DNA from: Kitasatospora sp. NBC_00240
GTDB lineage: Bacteria; Actinomycetota; Actinomycetes; Streptomycetales; Streptomycetaceae
Direction of reading: 5' to 3'
Length of the DNA stretch: 64,000 bases
NCBI RefSeq assembly: GCF_026342405.1
Contig: NZ_JAPEMU010000001.1
Location: 8,556,001-8,620,000, forward strand
The notes beneath the pieces were generated by a model. That model saw nothing but the letters and a program-made list of their open reading frames with translations, was not told where the DNA came from and did not search any database. This document shows, one piece after another, positions 27,596 to 36,857 of the stretch (position 1 is its first letter; each line of letters starts with the position of its first letter). Made by a program: the position numbers and the translations under genes.

Positions 27596-27635
27596 CCCGG
27601 CCCGAGGGGGTCCTCGGCGACGCCCTCGGGCCGGG
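27596..27635 (+). terminator. terminator after sugar dehydrogenase
   Basis: A perfect 13-bp stem (CCCGGCCCGAGGG and complement) with a 14-nt loop begins 9 bases after the stop codon. Confidence 0.85.
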
Positions 27636-27700
27636 CGCCTCCCTCCTCACGCACGAGCGGCGTCACGACCGCTGACGCGGCATCGAAGAATCGGAGAGAC

Positions 27701-29218
27701 ATGAACCGGACCAGCATCCTGGTGGGTGCCGTCGTGGCGTTGGTGATCGGCCTGTTCGGGTCGACCACCGCGTACGCCGGCAGTGCGGCACCGCGCGCCG
27801 CGACCGCAGCCGCAGCCGTCTTCAACGTCAGGGCCTACGGCGCCGTGGGCGACGGCCACGTCAACGACAGCCCCGCGATCCAGCAGGCCGTCAACGCCGC
27901 CAACGCCGCCGGCGGCGGCATCGTGGAGTTCCCGGCCGGCAACTACAAGTCGAAGAACACCGTCCACCTCAAGAGCAACGTGACGATCCAACTGGACGCC
28001 GGCTCCACCGTCATGGGGTCGACAGCCAACACCTACGACGCCGCCGAACCGAACCCGTACGACGCCTACCAGGACTACGGGCACAGCCACTTCCACGACG
28101 CGATGTTCTACGGTGACAACGTCGCCAACATCGGCTTCACCGGCTCCGGGACCATCGACGGCATGGGCTACCTGACCGCGAGCAACGACCCCGTCGCAGG
28201 ACAGGCCGACAAGATCATCTCGTTGACGCGCTGCAAGAACCTGACCCTCAGCGGCGTCACCCTGCGCCGCGGTGGCCACTTCGCCGCGCTGATCAACAAC
28301 TGCGACCAGGTCGTCTCCGACCACCTCACCATCGACACGGCGAGCGACCGCGACGGCTGGAACATCATCTCCACCACCAACGTCAAGGTCACCAACGCCG
28401 ACATATCCGCCAACGACGACGCCCTGGTCTTCAAGAGCGACTACGCGCTCGGCGCCAAACTGCCCAACGGCCACGTCACCGTGAGCAACTCCACGCTGTC
28501 CGCCCGGTGCTGCAACGCACTGATGTTCGGCTCGGAGACCTGCGGTGACTTCACCGACTACCAGTTCACGGGCATCAGGATCACCGGTGCGAACAAGTCC
28601 GGTCTGGGCATGGTCTCGATGGACGGGGCGAACATCTCCGACGTCCACTACCGCGACATCACCATGACAGGCGTCCACTCACCGATCTTCCAGAAGATCG
28701 GCACCAGGAAGCGCTGCGGAAACAACCCCGGCGTCGGACACATCAGCAACATCACCTATGACAACGTCACCGCGACCGGGAACAGCCCGAGCGTCACCCC
28801 CACCCTGTGGGGCGAGTCCGGCGGCAACCGCATCAGCGGGGTGACCTTCACGAACGTCGACATCACGGTGCCCGGCGGCGGAGCGGCGATCTCCACGGCC
28901 GTGCCCGGCAACGACCCGGTCAGCTACAACCCCACCAGCGTCGGCACCCGGCCCTCGTACGGCTGGTACCTCCACAACGCCGACAACATCCGCTTCAGCA
29001 ACTCCTCGGTGAGGTTCGCCGCCAACGACAACCGTCCCGCCGTCGTCGCAGACGGCGACAGTGCCGTCGCCCTCGACCGGTTCACCGCACAGCGCGGCAC
29101 CGGCAGCGCCTACGACGTCGGCTTCCAGAGCGTCAGCGGCTACTGCGTGACCAACGGTGTCAACACCACCGGCGGCGCCCTGCGCGTCAACGCCACCGGC
29201 TCCACCCGGACCTGCTGA
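27701..29218 (+). CDS. secreted GH28-family protein (polygalacturonase-like)
   Basis: 505 residues. A signal peptide (about 1-26) leads into a right-handed beta-helix that opens with the pectinase consensus FNVRAYGAVGDGHVNDSPAIQQAV. By GH28 pattern the acidic residues are Asp234 (TNADIS) and Asp239/Asp240 (ANDDALVFKS). The usual GHG motif is replaced by FGSETCG, as in bacterial exo-acting members (GSE), and the usual R-I-K motif is not evident (SGLGMVSM). Activity on galacturonan or another uronide is therefore likely but not certain. Its product would be galacturonate, matching the uronate dehydrogenase encoded at 36.9-37.7 kb. GGAGAG precedes the ATG at 27701. Confidence 0.8.
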   Translation: MNRTSILVGAVVALVIGLFGSTTAYAGSAAPRAATAAAAVFNVRAYGAVGDGHVNDSPAIQQAVNAANAAGGGIVEFPAGNYKSKNTVHLKSNVTIQLDAGSTVMGSTANTYDAAEPNPYDAYQDYGHSHFHDAMFYGDNVANIGFTGSGTIDGMGYLTASNDPVAGQADKIISLTRCKNLTLSGVTLRRGGHFAALINNCDQVVSDHLTIDTASDRDGWNIISTTNVKVTNADISANDDALVFKSDYALGAKLPNGHVTVSNSTLSARCCNALMFGSETCGDFTDYQFTGIRITGANKSGLGMVSMDGANISDVHYRDITMTGVHSPIFQKIGTRKRCGNNPGVGHISNITYDNVTATGNSPSVTPTLWGESGGNRISGVTFTNVDITVPGGGAAISTAVPGNDPVSYNPTSVGTRPSYGWYLHNADNIRFSNSSVRFAANDNRPAVVADGDSAVALDRFTAQRGTGSAYDVGFQSVSGYCVTNGVNTTGGALRVNATGSTRTC

Positions 29219-29292
29219 CGCCGCCGCCGGGCCCGCACCTCGCGGCCGGTGACCCGTCACACCCCCCGTGCCCCTGTCCCTGGAGGATTCCG

Positions 29293-31713
29293 ATGGATGT
29301 GCGACGACGCAGGTTCCTGACTCTCGGCGCGGCCATGGGGCTGTCCGCCGTCGCGGCGACGCGGGCCGCCCTCCCGGCGTCGGCGAGCATCGCCGACGGA
29401 GCCGCGACGCAGACGATGTACCTGACCGGCCAGGACGTCGACAGCACCGTCCCGTGGGAGTTCCTGTGCACGGCCGGGCGCAGGAGCGGGGTCTGGGGCA
29501 CCGTCCCGACGCCGTCGAACTGGGAGTTCTCCGGCTAGGCACGTACAACTACGGCGGCACGCTCACCCCGGGTGAGAGCGGGAAGTACCGGCACAGCTTC
29601 ACGCCGCCCGCCTCGTGGGCGGGGCGGCAGGTCTTCCTGGTCTTCGAGGGTGCGATGACCGACACCACGGTCCTGCTGAACGGCAGGTCCGCCGGCCCCA
29701 GGCACCAGGGCGCCTTCTACCGCTTCCGGTACGACGTCACGTCCCCGCTGCTGCCGGGCAGGACCAACCTGCTCGAGGTCACCGTGGACAAGGACTCCTC
29801 CGAGACCACGGTGAACCAGGCCGAGCGCCAGGGCGACTACTGGAACTTCGGCGGCATCTTCCGGCCGGTGTACCTCCAGGCCTTTCCCACCGCGCGGGTC
29901 GACCGGATCGCGGTGCGGGCCGAGGCCGACGGGACGTTCGCCGCCGACGTCCACCTGGCCGGGAACGTGGGCAGCGGCCGGGTGTCCGTCCGGATCAGGA
30001 CGGCCGACGGTACGAACGTCGGCGGCAGCGTCTCGACCGCGGTCGCGTCGGGCGCCACCCGTGTCACCGTCTCGACGAAGGTCCCCGGCCCGAAGCAGTG
30101 GACCACCGAGACGCCGAACCTCCACCAGGCGGAGGTGGTGCTGACCGACTCCTCGGGCGCCCAGGTCCACGGGCTCACCGAGCGGTTCGGCTTCCGGACG
30201 GTGGAGGTACGGGCGGGGGACGGCGTCTACGTCAACGGTGTCAGGGTGCTCCTGAAGGGCGTGAACCGTCACACCCTGCACCCGACCCTGGGCCGTGCCT
30301 CCAGCCCCCGCCTGGCGCGCGAGGACATCGAGCTGATGAAGTCGATGAACGTCAACGCCGTCCGGACGTCGCACTACCCGCCGGACACCTACTTCCTCGA
30401 CCTCTGCGACGAGCTGGGACTGTACGTCCTGGACGAACTCGGCGGCTGGCAGCACAGCTACAGCACCGCGGCCGGCAGCCCGCTGGTCCAGGCGATGGTC
30501 ACCCGGGACGTCAACCACCCGTCGATCCTCTTCTGGGACAACGGCAACGAAGGCGGCTGGAACACCGCCCTCGACAGTCTCTTCGGCTCCTGGGACCCGC
30601 AGAAGCGGGCGGTGCTCCACCCCTGGTCGAGCTTCGGCGGGATCGACACCAACCACGGTCCGACCTACTCCCAGGTCCAGTCCAAGCTGGCGGGCTCGAC
30701 GGTCTACATGCCCACCGAGTTCCTGCACGGCCTCTACGACGGCGGGGCCGGCGCCGGACTCGACGACTACTGGCAGCTGATGGCGACCGCACCGCGCTCG
30801 GCCGGCGGATTCATCTGGTCGCTCATCGACGAGAGCATCCGCCGCGACGACGGCGGCGGCGCGATCGACACGCACGGCAACCGGGGGCCGGACGGCATCG
30901 TCGGCCCGTTCCGGGAGAAGGAGGGAAGCTACTACGCGATCAAGGACATCTGGTCGCCGATCCAGCTGACCAGCCGCTCCTACTACGAGAACACCTTCCC
31001 CGCGGGCTTCGACGGAACGGTGCGCCTGACCAACCGCTACGCCTTCACCAACACCTCGACAGCCAGGTTCGGCTGGCAGCTGATCACCTACGCCACGCCG
31101 GGCGGCACCGGCCACACGGTGACCGCGCGGGGCACGTGTGCCAGTCCGAGCATCGCCCCGGGCGCCACCGGTGTGCTCACCCTCGGGCTGCCGGGGAACT
31201 GGGCCGACTCCGACGCTGTGCGGCTGACGGTGACCGACGCGTCCGGGGTGGAGATCGTCACCTGGGTCTGGACCGTCAAGAAGGCCGCCGACCACGTGCG
31301 CCGGATCGTCGTCCCCGTCCCGGGTGCCCCGTCGGTGACCGCGACCCGGACCGACGACACGGTCACCATGACCGCGGGCACCACCACCGTGAGCATCGCC
31401 CGGGCCACCGGGCGGCTGAGCAGGGTGACCAGGAACGGAACCTTGGTCTCGCTGGCCGACGGGCCGGCTCCGGCCGCCGGGTCCCATGGTGTCCGCCCAG
31501 GAAAACGTCTTCCTGAGGCTGTTCACCCCGGCGCAGCCGGCCGACTCGGGGAACGCCGCCGCGCCGTTCCCCGGTGGGGACCTCTCGTTCCTCGACGGCA
31601 TCCCCGCGATCGGGAACAAGTTCCACCCGGCCGCCTCCGTGGGACCCGCGGGCCAGCCGAACACGGCGTCGGGGACGTACACCCGCACCCTGTACTTCCA
31701 CTTCGGGAACTGA
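29293..31713 (+). pseudogene. GH2 beta-galactosidase-like gene, broken by a frameshift and an internal deletion
   Basis: The ATG at 29293 (TGGAGG upstream) opens a Tat signal peptide (MDVRRRRFLTLGAAMG) and 81 residues ending TPSNWEFSG at a TAG (29536-29538). The protein continues in the next frame with GTYNYGGTLTPGESGKY, exactly as expected for GH2, so one base is missing near 29536. The barrel is recognisable: FWDNGNEGG (acid/base Glu) and MPTEFLHGLY (candidate nucleophile). At about 31480 the frame leaves VSLADGPAPAAG and jumps to VSAQENVFLRLFTPA...FPGGDLSFLDGIPAIGNKF, the C-terminal end of the same enzyme type, with most of the C-terminal domain missing. Two independent lesions make a real pseudogene more likely than a sequencing error. 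Confidence 0.85.
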
Positions 31714-31715
31714 CG

Positions 31716-31752
31716 GACGCTCTTGACCGGCCTCCGGCGAGGCCCTAGCGTC
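31716..31752 (+). terminator. possible terminator after GH2 remnant
   Basis: An inner stem GGCCTC/GAGGCC (31729-31744) is enclosed by GACGCT/AGCGTC arms. The loop asymmetry makes it weaker than the other hairpins of the window. Confidence 0.4.
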
Positions 31753-31759
31753 TTGCACA

Positions 31760-31769
31760 TCATATATGA
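31760..31769. promoter_or_regulatory. GntR/FadR-type operator, probable autoregulation
   Basis: TCATATATGA is a perfect 10-bp palindrome in an AT-rich island 22 bases before the GntR start. Its form is typical of FadR-subfamily operators and it would overlap a -10 region. Compare the 16-bp palindrome at 37740. Confidence 0.6.
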
Positions 31770-31791
31770 GATCTTTTCGGGGGCCCGTCCT

Positions 31792-32454
31792 GTGTCCAAT
31801 GCACTCACCCACTCCGGCGGTTTCCGTCCCGGCTCGCTCCCCTCACGCACCGAAGCGGTCCTCGACGCGATCAAACACTCCATCCTGATCGGGGAGTTGA
31901 AACCCGGGCAGCCGCTGGTGGAGACCGAACTCGCCGCACGACTGGGCGTGTCCAAGACGCCGGTGCGCGAGGCGTTGAAGACGCTGGCCGGGACGGGCCT
32001 GGTCACCATGAGCCCCTACCGGGGAGCCACGGTGCGCGAGGTGGACGAGGCCATGGCGCGCAGTGTGTACGACATGCGGCTGCTGCTGGAGCCGGTCGCC
32101 GCGGCCCGCACCGCGGCGGTCGTCCGCCCGTCCTGGGCCGAGGCGGAGGCCGCTCTCGACCACGCGGACCGTGCCGTCGACGCCGCCGAACGCTCACTGG
32201 CCAACCGGGACTTCCACCGGGCCCTGTACGCGGGCTGCGGGAACCCGCTGCTGGTCGGTTCGCTGGACGAACTGCGTGACCAGACGGCCCTGGTGTCCAG
32301 CGCCGCCTGGGCGGTGCGGCCGTCCTGGGAGACGGAGGCCCAGGAGCACCGGGCGATCCTGGAGGCCGCGCGGAGCGGGAACCCCGAGCTGGTGGGCGAC
32401 CTGCTCCGCGACCACATCGGCGCCTTCATTGCGCGCAACTTCCCTGAGAACTAA
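31792..32454 (+). CDS. GntR-family transcriptional regulator (FadR subfamily, FCD domain)
   Basis: 220 residues. A winged helix-turn-helix (about 20-85: LPSRTEAVLDAIKHSI, LAARLGVSKTPVREALKTLAG, ATVREV) is followed by an all-helical FCD ligand domain with candidate metal-binding residues in DFHRALY, EHRAILEA and DHIGAFI. Such proteins are usually repressors released by sugar acids or their breakdown products. It is the first gene of an apparent operon with the DHDPS-like and IlvD/Edd genes (17-bp gap, then a 4-bp overlap), which points to a sugar-acid effector. The GTG at 31792 is chosen because it places the start just after the palindromic promoter; a longer N-terminus would run through that promoter. 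Confidence 0.88.
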   Translation: MSNALTHSGGFRPGSLPSRTEAVLDAIKHSILIGELKPGQPLVETELAARLGVSKTPVREALKTLAGTGLVTMSPYRGATVREVDEAMARSVYDMRLLLEPVAAARTAAVVRPSWAEAEAALDHADRAVDAAERSLANRDFHRALYAGCGNPLLVGSLDELRDQTALVSSAAWAVRPSWETEAQEHRAILEAARSGNPELVGDLLRDHIGAFIARNFPEN

Positions 32455-32470
32455 CCGAGTTAGGACCGAC

Positions 32471-33400
32471 ATGACACTGGAGGCCTCACCTTTGGACGAC
32501 CTTCGCACCCGCCTCGCCACCGTGATCGCGATCCCGGTGACCCCCTTCACCGCCGACGGCGACGTGGACCGGGACAACCACACGGCGCTGGTCCGCCGGC
32601 TGGTCGAGCACGGGGTGCGGGTGGTCACCCCCAACGGCAACACGGGCGAGTTCTACGCACTCGGCCGGGCGGAGGCCCGGCTGGCCGTGGAGTCGACCGT
32701 CGCGGCGGTCGCGGGCCGGGCGGAGGTGATGGCGGGCGTCGGCCTGGACACGGCGGGAGCGATCGCCGCCGCCCGGCACGCCCGCGAGGCGGGAGCGGGC
32801 TCGATCATGGTGCACCAGCCCGTCCACCCCTACCGCTCCGCGGCGGGCTGGATCGACTACCACCGGGCGATCGCGGATTCCGTGCCCGAACTCGGCGTCG
32901 TCCTCTACGTCCGCGACGAGCGCGTGAGCGGCGAGCAGATCCGGACACTCGCCGACCACTGCGCGAACGTGGTCGGCGTGAAGTACGCCGTCCCCGATCC
33001 GGTGCGCTTCGCCTCCGTGGCACGGGACGCGGGCCTGGAGCGGTTCACCTGGATAGCCGGCCTGGCCGAGCTGCACGCCCCCGGCTACTGGGCGACCGGC
33101 GCGACCGGCTTCACCTCGGGCCTGGTCAACGTGGTCCCACGGTTGTCGCTCGCCCTGCTGGAAGCCCTGCGTGGCGGCGACTACCCGAAGGCGATGCTGG
33201 TGTGGGAGTCGGCGCGGCTCTTCGAGGAGTTGCGCGCCGCCGACGCGTCCGCCGACAACGTCAGCGTGGTCAAGGAGGCGTTGGAGCAGCTCGGCCTGAG
33301 CCGACGGGCGGTGCGGCCGCCGTCGCGGACCCTGCCGAAGGCGGTCCGCGACGACATCGGCGAACTGATCACCCGGTGGCGGACGGAGGGCTGGCTGTGA
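32471..33400 (+). CDS. DHDPS/NAL-family aldolase or dehydratase (2-keto-3-deoxy-sugar-acid type)
   Basis: 309 residues forming a class I lyase barrel: start VIAIPVTPFTADGDVD, the GxxGE-like TPNGNTGEFYAL motif, and Schiff-base Lys171 in VVGVKYAV. The family includes dihydrodipicolinate synthase, KDG aldolase, 5-dehydro-4-deoxyglucarate dehydratase and L-2-keto-3-deoxyarabonate dehydratase. The following gene encodes an IlvD/Edd dehydratase and a semialdehyde dehydrogenase gene is next, so dehydration of 2-keto-3-deoxyarabonate (or xylonate) to 2-oxoglutarate semialdehyde fits best, with KDG/KDGal aldolase as the alternative. It differs clearly from the second family member at 37776. The stop overlaps the next start (GTGA). 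Confidence 0.82.
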   Translation: MTLEASPLDDLRTRLATVIAIPVTPFTADGDVDRDNHTALVRRLVEHGVRVVTPNGNTGEFYALGRAEARLAVESTVAAVAGRAEVMAGVGLDTAGAIAAARHAREAGAGSIMVHQPVHPYRSAAGWIDYHRAIADSVPELGVVLYVRDERVSGEQIRTLADHCANVVGVKYAVPDPVRFASVARDAGLERFTWIAGLAELHAPGYWATGATGFTSGLVNVVPRLSLALLEALRGGDYPKAMLVWESARLFEELRAADASADNVSVVKEALEQLGLSRRAVRPPSRTLPKAVRDDIGELITRWRTEGWL

Positions 33401-35175
33401 AGGCGCACCGGGCCCCGGGGGTCGAGGACGGGAGCGGGCCGGGGAGGCCGCTGCGCAGTGCGGCCTGGTTCGGCAGCGCCGACGACGCCACCGGCGGTGG
33501 CCTGCGGACCTTCAGCCACCGCTCACGGATGCGGCAGCTCGGCTACCTTCCCGAGGAGCACCTGGGCAAGCCGGTCGTCGCGATCCTCAACACCTGGTCC
33601 GACATCAACCCCTGTCACATGCACCTGCGGGAACGGGCCGAGCAGGTCAAGCGGGGCGTCTGGCAGGCCGGCGGGTTCCCGCTGGAGTTCCCCGTCGCGA
33701 CCCTCTCGGAGACCTTCCAGAAGCCCACGCCCATGCTGTACCGGAACCTGCTGTCCATGGAGACGGAGGAACTGCTGCGGTCCTACCCCGTGGACGGCGC
33801 GGTGCTGATGGGCGGGTGCGACAAGACCGTACCCGCGCTGCTCATGGGCGCCGCGAGTGCCGGACTGCCGGCCCTGGTCGTCCCGTCCGGACCCATGCTG
33901 CGCGGCCACCACCGGGGGAAGACCCTGGGGAGCGGCACCGATCTGTGGGCCTACTGGGACGAGTACCGGGCCGGACGGATCGGCGAGTGCGAGATGTCGC
34001 AGGTCGAGTGCGGCCTGGCGCGTTCGCCCGGCCACTGCATGACCATGGGCACCGCCTCCACGATGACCGCTGCCGCCGAGGCCCTGGGCATGGCGCTGCC
34101 CGGCTCCTCCGCCATTCCCGCGGTGGACTCGGCCCATCACCGGATGGCGGCGGCGGCAGGGCGGCGGATCGTCGGTCTCGTCGAGGAGGACATCACCCCG
34201 GCCGTGGTGATGACCCGGGAGGCGTTCGAGGACGCCGCCGCCACCGTGCTCGCACTGGGCGGCTCCACCAACGCCCTCATCCACCTGACAGCCATGGCCG
34301 GACGGCTCGGCGTCCCCTTCTCCCTGAAGGACTTCGACGCCATCGGCCGCCGGGTCCCGGTACTCGCGGACGTCCGTCCGGTGGGCCGGTACCTGATGGA
34401 GGACTTCTACTACGCGGGCGGACTCCCCGCCCTGCTGAGGCAGTTGAACGAAGTCCCGGGAGCACTGCATCCGGGCCGGATCACGGTCGCCGGTCACCCC
34501 TTCGCCGGCTACTTCGCGGACGCCGAGATCCACGGGCCGGCCATCCGTACGCACGACAAGCCCCTCCACGAGGAGGGCGGCCTCGCCGTCCTGCACGGCA
34601 ACCTCGCCCCCGGCGGCGCGGTGATCAAGCACCTGGCCGCCACCCCGGAACTGCTGAGCCACACCGGTCCGGCCGTGGTCTTCGACTCCTACGCCGAGTT
34701 GAGCAAGGGCATCGACGATCCCGCCTTCGCCGTCACCAGGGACACCGTGCTGGTGCTGCGCGGCGCCGGCCCCCTCGGCGGACCTGGCATGCCCGAGTAC
34801 GGGATGCTCCCGGTGCCCGCCTACCTGTTGGAGCAGGGCGTCACCGACCTGGTGCGGATCTCGGACGCCAGGATGAGCGGTACCAGCTACGGCACCTGCG
34901 TCCTGCACATCGCCCCCGAGTCGCACGCGGGCGGCCCGCTGGCGCTGGTCCGCACCGGCGACCTGATCACCCTGGACGTCGGGCGTCGGCTTCTGCAACT
35001 GAACGTCGAACCGGCCGAGTTGGAGAGCCGTCGGCAGGCCTGGCGCCCGCCGGAGCCGGTGTCCACCCGCGGCTACGGCGCGCTCTACGGCCGGCACGTC
35101 ACCCAGGCCGACGAGGGCTGCGACTTCGACTTCCTCGCCTCGCCGGGTCTGAACGCGGTGCCCGATCCGCGCTGA
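33397..35175 (+). CDS. IlvD/Edd-family sugar-acid dehydratase (L-arabonate/D-xylonate dehydratase-like)
   Basis: 592 residues. Iron-sulfur cluster ligands are recognisable by family pattern: Cys73 (SDINPCHMH), Cys141 (GGCDKTVPAL) and Cys214 (GHCMTMGTAST). Other signatures are LGGSTNALIHL, LHGNLAPGGAVIK and the SDARMSGTSYGT motif. The length fits the aldonate dehydratase branch. It would convert an aldonate to its 2-keto-3-deoxy form for the DHDPS-like enzyme encoded just upstream. The GTG at 33397 overlaps the previous stop and has GGACGGAGGG upstream. A bidirectional terminator separates it from the convergent dehydrogenase gene. The exact sugar acid (arabonate, xylonate, galactonate) is inference. 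Confidence 0.87.
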   Translation: MKAHRAPGVEDGSGPGRPLRSAAWFGSADDATGGGLRTFSHRSRMRQLGYLPEEHLGKPVVAILNTWSDINPCHMHLRERAEQVKRGVWQAGGFPLEFPVATLSETFQKPTPMLYRNLLSMETEELLRSYPVDGAVLMGGCDKTVPALLMGAASAGLPALVVPSGPMLRGHHRGKTLGSGTDLWAYWDEYRAGRIGECEMSQVECGLARSPGHCMTMGTASTMTAAAEALGMALPGSSAIPAVDSAHHRMAAAAGRRIVGLVEEDITPAVVMTREAFEDAAATVLALGGSTNALIHLTAMAGRLGVPFSLKDFDAIGRRVPVLADVRPVGRYLMEDFYYAGGLPALLRQLNEVPGALHPGRITVAGHPFAGYFADAEIHGPAIRTHDKPLHEEGGLAVLHGNLAPGGAVIKHLAATPELLSHTGPAVVFDSYAELSKGIDDPAFAVTRDTVLVLRGAGPLGGPGMPEYGMLPVPAYLLEQGVTDLVRISDARMSGTSYGTCVLHIAPESHAGGPLALVRTGDLITLDVGRRLLQLNVEPAELESRRQAWRPPEPVSTRGYGALYGRHVTQADEGCDFDFLASPGLNAVPDPR

Positions 35176-35221
35176 GCCGGCGTGCCCGCCACCGCACACC
35201 CTCGCGGTCCTTCCCCTCATG

Positions 35222-35266
35222 CGGAAGGCCGTCGGCCCGGGCGTCGACCCGGCCGACGGCCTTCCG
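35222..35266. terminator. bidirectional terminator between convergent operons
   Basis: A perfect 15-bp stem (CGGAAGGCCGTCGGC and complement) with a 15-nt loop lies between the IlvD/Edd gene and the convergent dehydrogenase gene. Confidence 0.88.
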
Positions 35267-35360
35267 ACTCACTGCGGGACGACAGATGTGAGCCTGCGAC
35301 CCCGTGACCCCCGGTCAAGAGGGTCGCGGGGAGGCGCTGCCCGCCCGGGGCCGGTCGGTC

Positions 35361-36857
35361 TCAGAACCCCGTCAGGCGGGGGATTCCGAGGGGATTCCCG
35401 TCCTGGAGCTCGGGCGGGAGCAGCTCCGCCGGCCAGTTCTCGTAGGCGACGGGTGTGAGCCATCGGTCGACGGCGGTGGCGCCGACGGAGGTGTGCCGGG
35501 CCGAGGTGGTGGCGGGCCAGGGGCCTCCGTGGTGCATCGCCGCGCACACCGCGACCCCGGTGGGCCAGCCGTTGTGGACGAGGCGACCGGCCGTGCGGCG
35601 CAGGACGGTGGCGAGCAGGGCCACCTCGGCGTGCTCACCGGGGGAGGCGTGGATGCTGCCGGTGAGGGTGCCGCCCAGGGCTTCCAGGACGGGGAGGAGG
35701 TCACGCACCTCACGGTAGGTGACGACCAGCCCGGCCGGCCCGAAGCACTCCTCGCGCAGGTCCTCCAGGCGTTCGGCGAAGGAGGCCAGCGGTAGCTGCC
35801 AGATCCTGGGGGTCACCGCCCACTCGCCCTGGGCCGCTGCGCCCGAGGCGAGCGGGACGAGCCCTGGCGTCGCGTCCAGCTCGGCCACCCGGTGTCGGTA
35901 GGAGTCCCGGATCCGCCCCGTCAGCACGGGGCCGCCGCTGGTCCGCCCGACGGCGTCGGCGATCGCGGTGGCCAGGTCGCTGTCCTCGGGCAGGAACAGC
36001 AGCCCGGGATTGGTGCAGAACTGGCCGGTTCCCTGGGTCAACGAGGCGGCGTAGCCGCCGGCGATCTCGGCGGTGCGGTCCCGGGCGGCTGCCGGGAGCA
36101 CCACGACCGGGTTGATGCTGCCGAGTTCCCCGTAGAACGGGATCGGGTCCTCGCGGCCGGCCGCGAGGTCGAACAGTGCCCGCCCGCCGCGCAGTGAGCC
36201 GGTGAATCCCACGGCACGGACGGACGGGTGGCGTACGAGGGCGGGGCCGGCGTCGAAGCCCTGGACGAGGGAGAAGACGCCGGCCGGAAGCCCGGCCCGG
36301 GACAGCTCGCCGGAGATGACGGCCGCGACGGCGGCCGAGGTGGCGGGGTGACCTTCGTGGGCCTTGACCAGGACGGGGCATCCGGCGGCCAGCGCCGATG
36401 CGGTGTCACCCCCGGCCACCGAGAAGGCGAAGGGGAAGTTGCTGGCGCTGAACACGGCGACCGGGCCGACGGGCAGCAGCATCCGGCGGATGTCGCCCCG
36501 TCCGGTCGAGGCGTCCGCGGGTGTGAGGATCGCCCCGACGTGGTCACCCTGGCGCAGCACTCGTGCGAACATCCTGAGCTGGCCGGTGGTCCGGGCCACT
36601 TCGCCGGTCAGCCGGGGCCTGCCCAGCGCCGTCTCGGCGTCCGCGACGTCCACCAGGTCGGTGGCGGCCGCGTCGAGGGCGTCGGCCACGGCGTCGAGTA
36701 CGTCGGCCCGGCGCCGTGCCGGCAGGCCGGACCACACCGGGAACGCGTCCCTTGCCGCGTGGACCGCCTGTTCCAGTGCTTCCGGTGTCGTGGTGGGGAA
36801 CGCCGGGCCGGTCGGGCTGCCGGTACGGGGGTCGTATCCCTGGATCGTGGTGGTCAC
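35361..36857 (-). CDS. aldehyde dehydrogenase, 2-oxoglutarate semialdehyde dehydrogenase type
   Basis: 498 residues with the ALDH fold: cofactor region FSASNFPFAFSVAGGDTASALAAG, Glu244 (FYGELGSINPVV) and catalytic Cys281 (GTGQFCTNPGLL). The sequence follows the NADP-dependent 2,5-dioxovalerate (KGSADH) group that oxidises 2-oxoglutarate semialdehyde to 2-oxoglutarate, the common last step of oxidative uronate, arabinose and xylose routes. The GTG start overlaps the stop of the uronate dehydrogenase gene (GTGA), so the two are translationally coupled. It would serve the KdgD route and probably the neighbouring IlvD route too. Confidence 0.9.
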   Translation of the reverse strand: MTTTIQGYDPRTGSPTGPAFPTTTPEALEQAVHAARDAFPVWSGLPARRRADVLDAVADALDAAATDLVDVADAETALGRPRLTGEVARTTGQLRMFARVLRQGDHVGAILTPADASTGRGDIRRMLLPVGPVAVFSASNFPFAFSVAGGDTASALAAGCPVLVKAHEGHPATSAAVAAVISGELSRAGLPAGVFSLVQGFDAGPALVRHPSVRAVGFTGSLRGGRALFDLAAGREDPIPFYGELGSINPVVVLPAAARDRTAEIAGGYAASLTQGTGQFCTNPGLLFLPEDSDLATAIADAVGRTSGGPVLTGRIRDSYRHRVAELDATPGLVPLASGAAAQGEWAVTPRIWQLPLASFAERLEDLREECFGPAGLVVTYREVRDLLPVLEALGGTLTGSIHASPGEHAEVALLATVLRRTAGRLVHNGWPTGVAVCAAMHHGGPWPATTSARHTSVGATAVDRWLTPVAYENWPAELLPPELQDGNPLGIPRLTGF

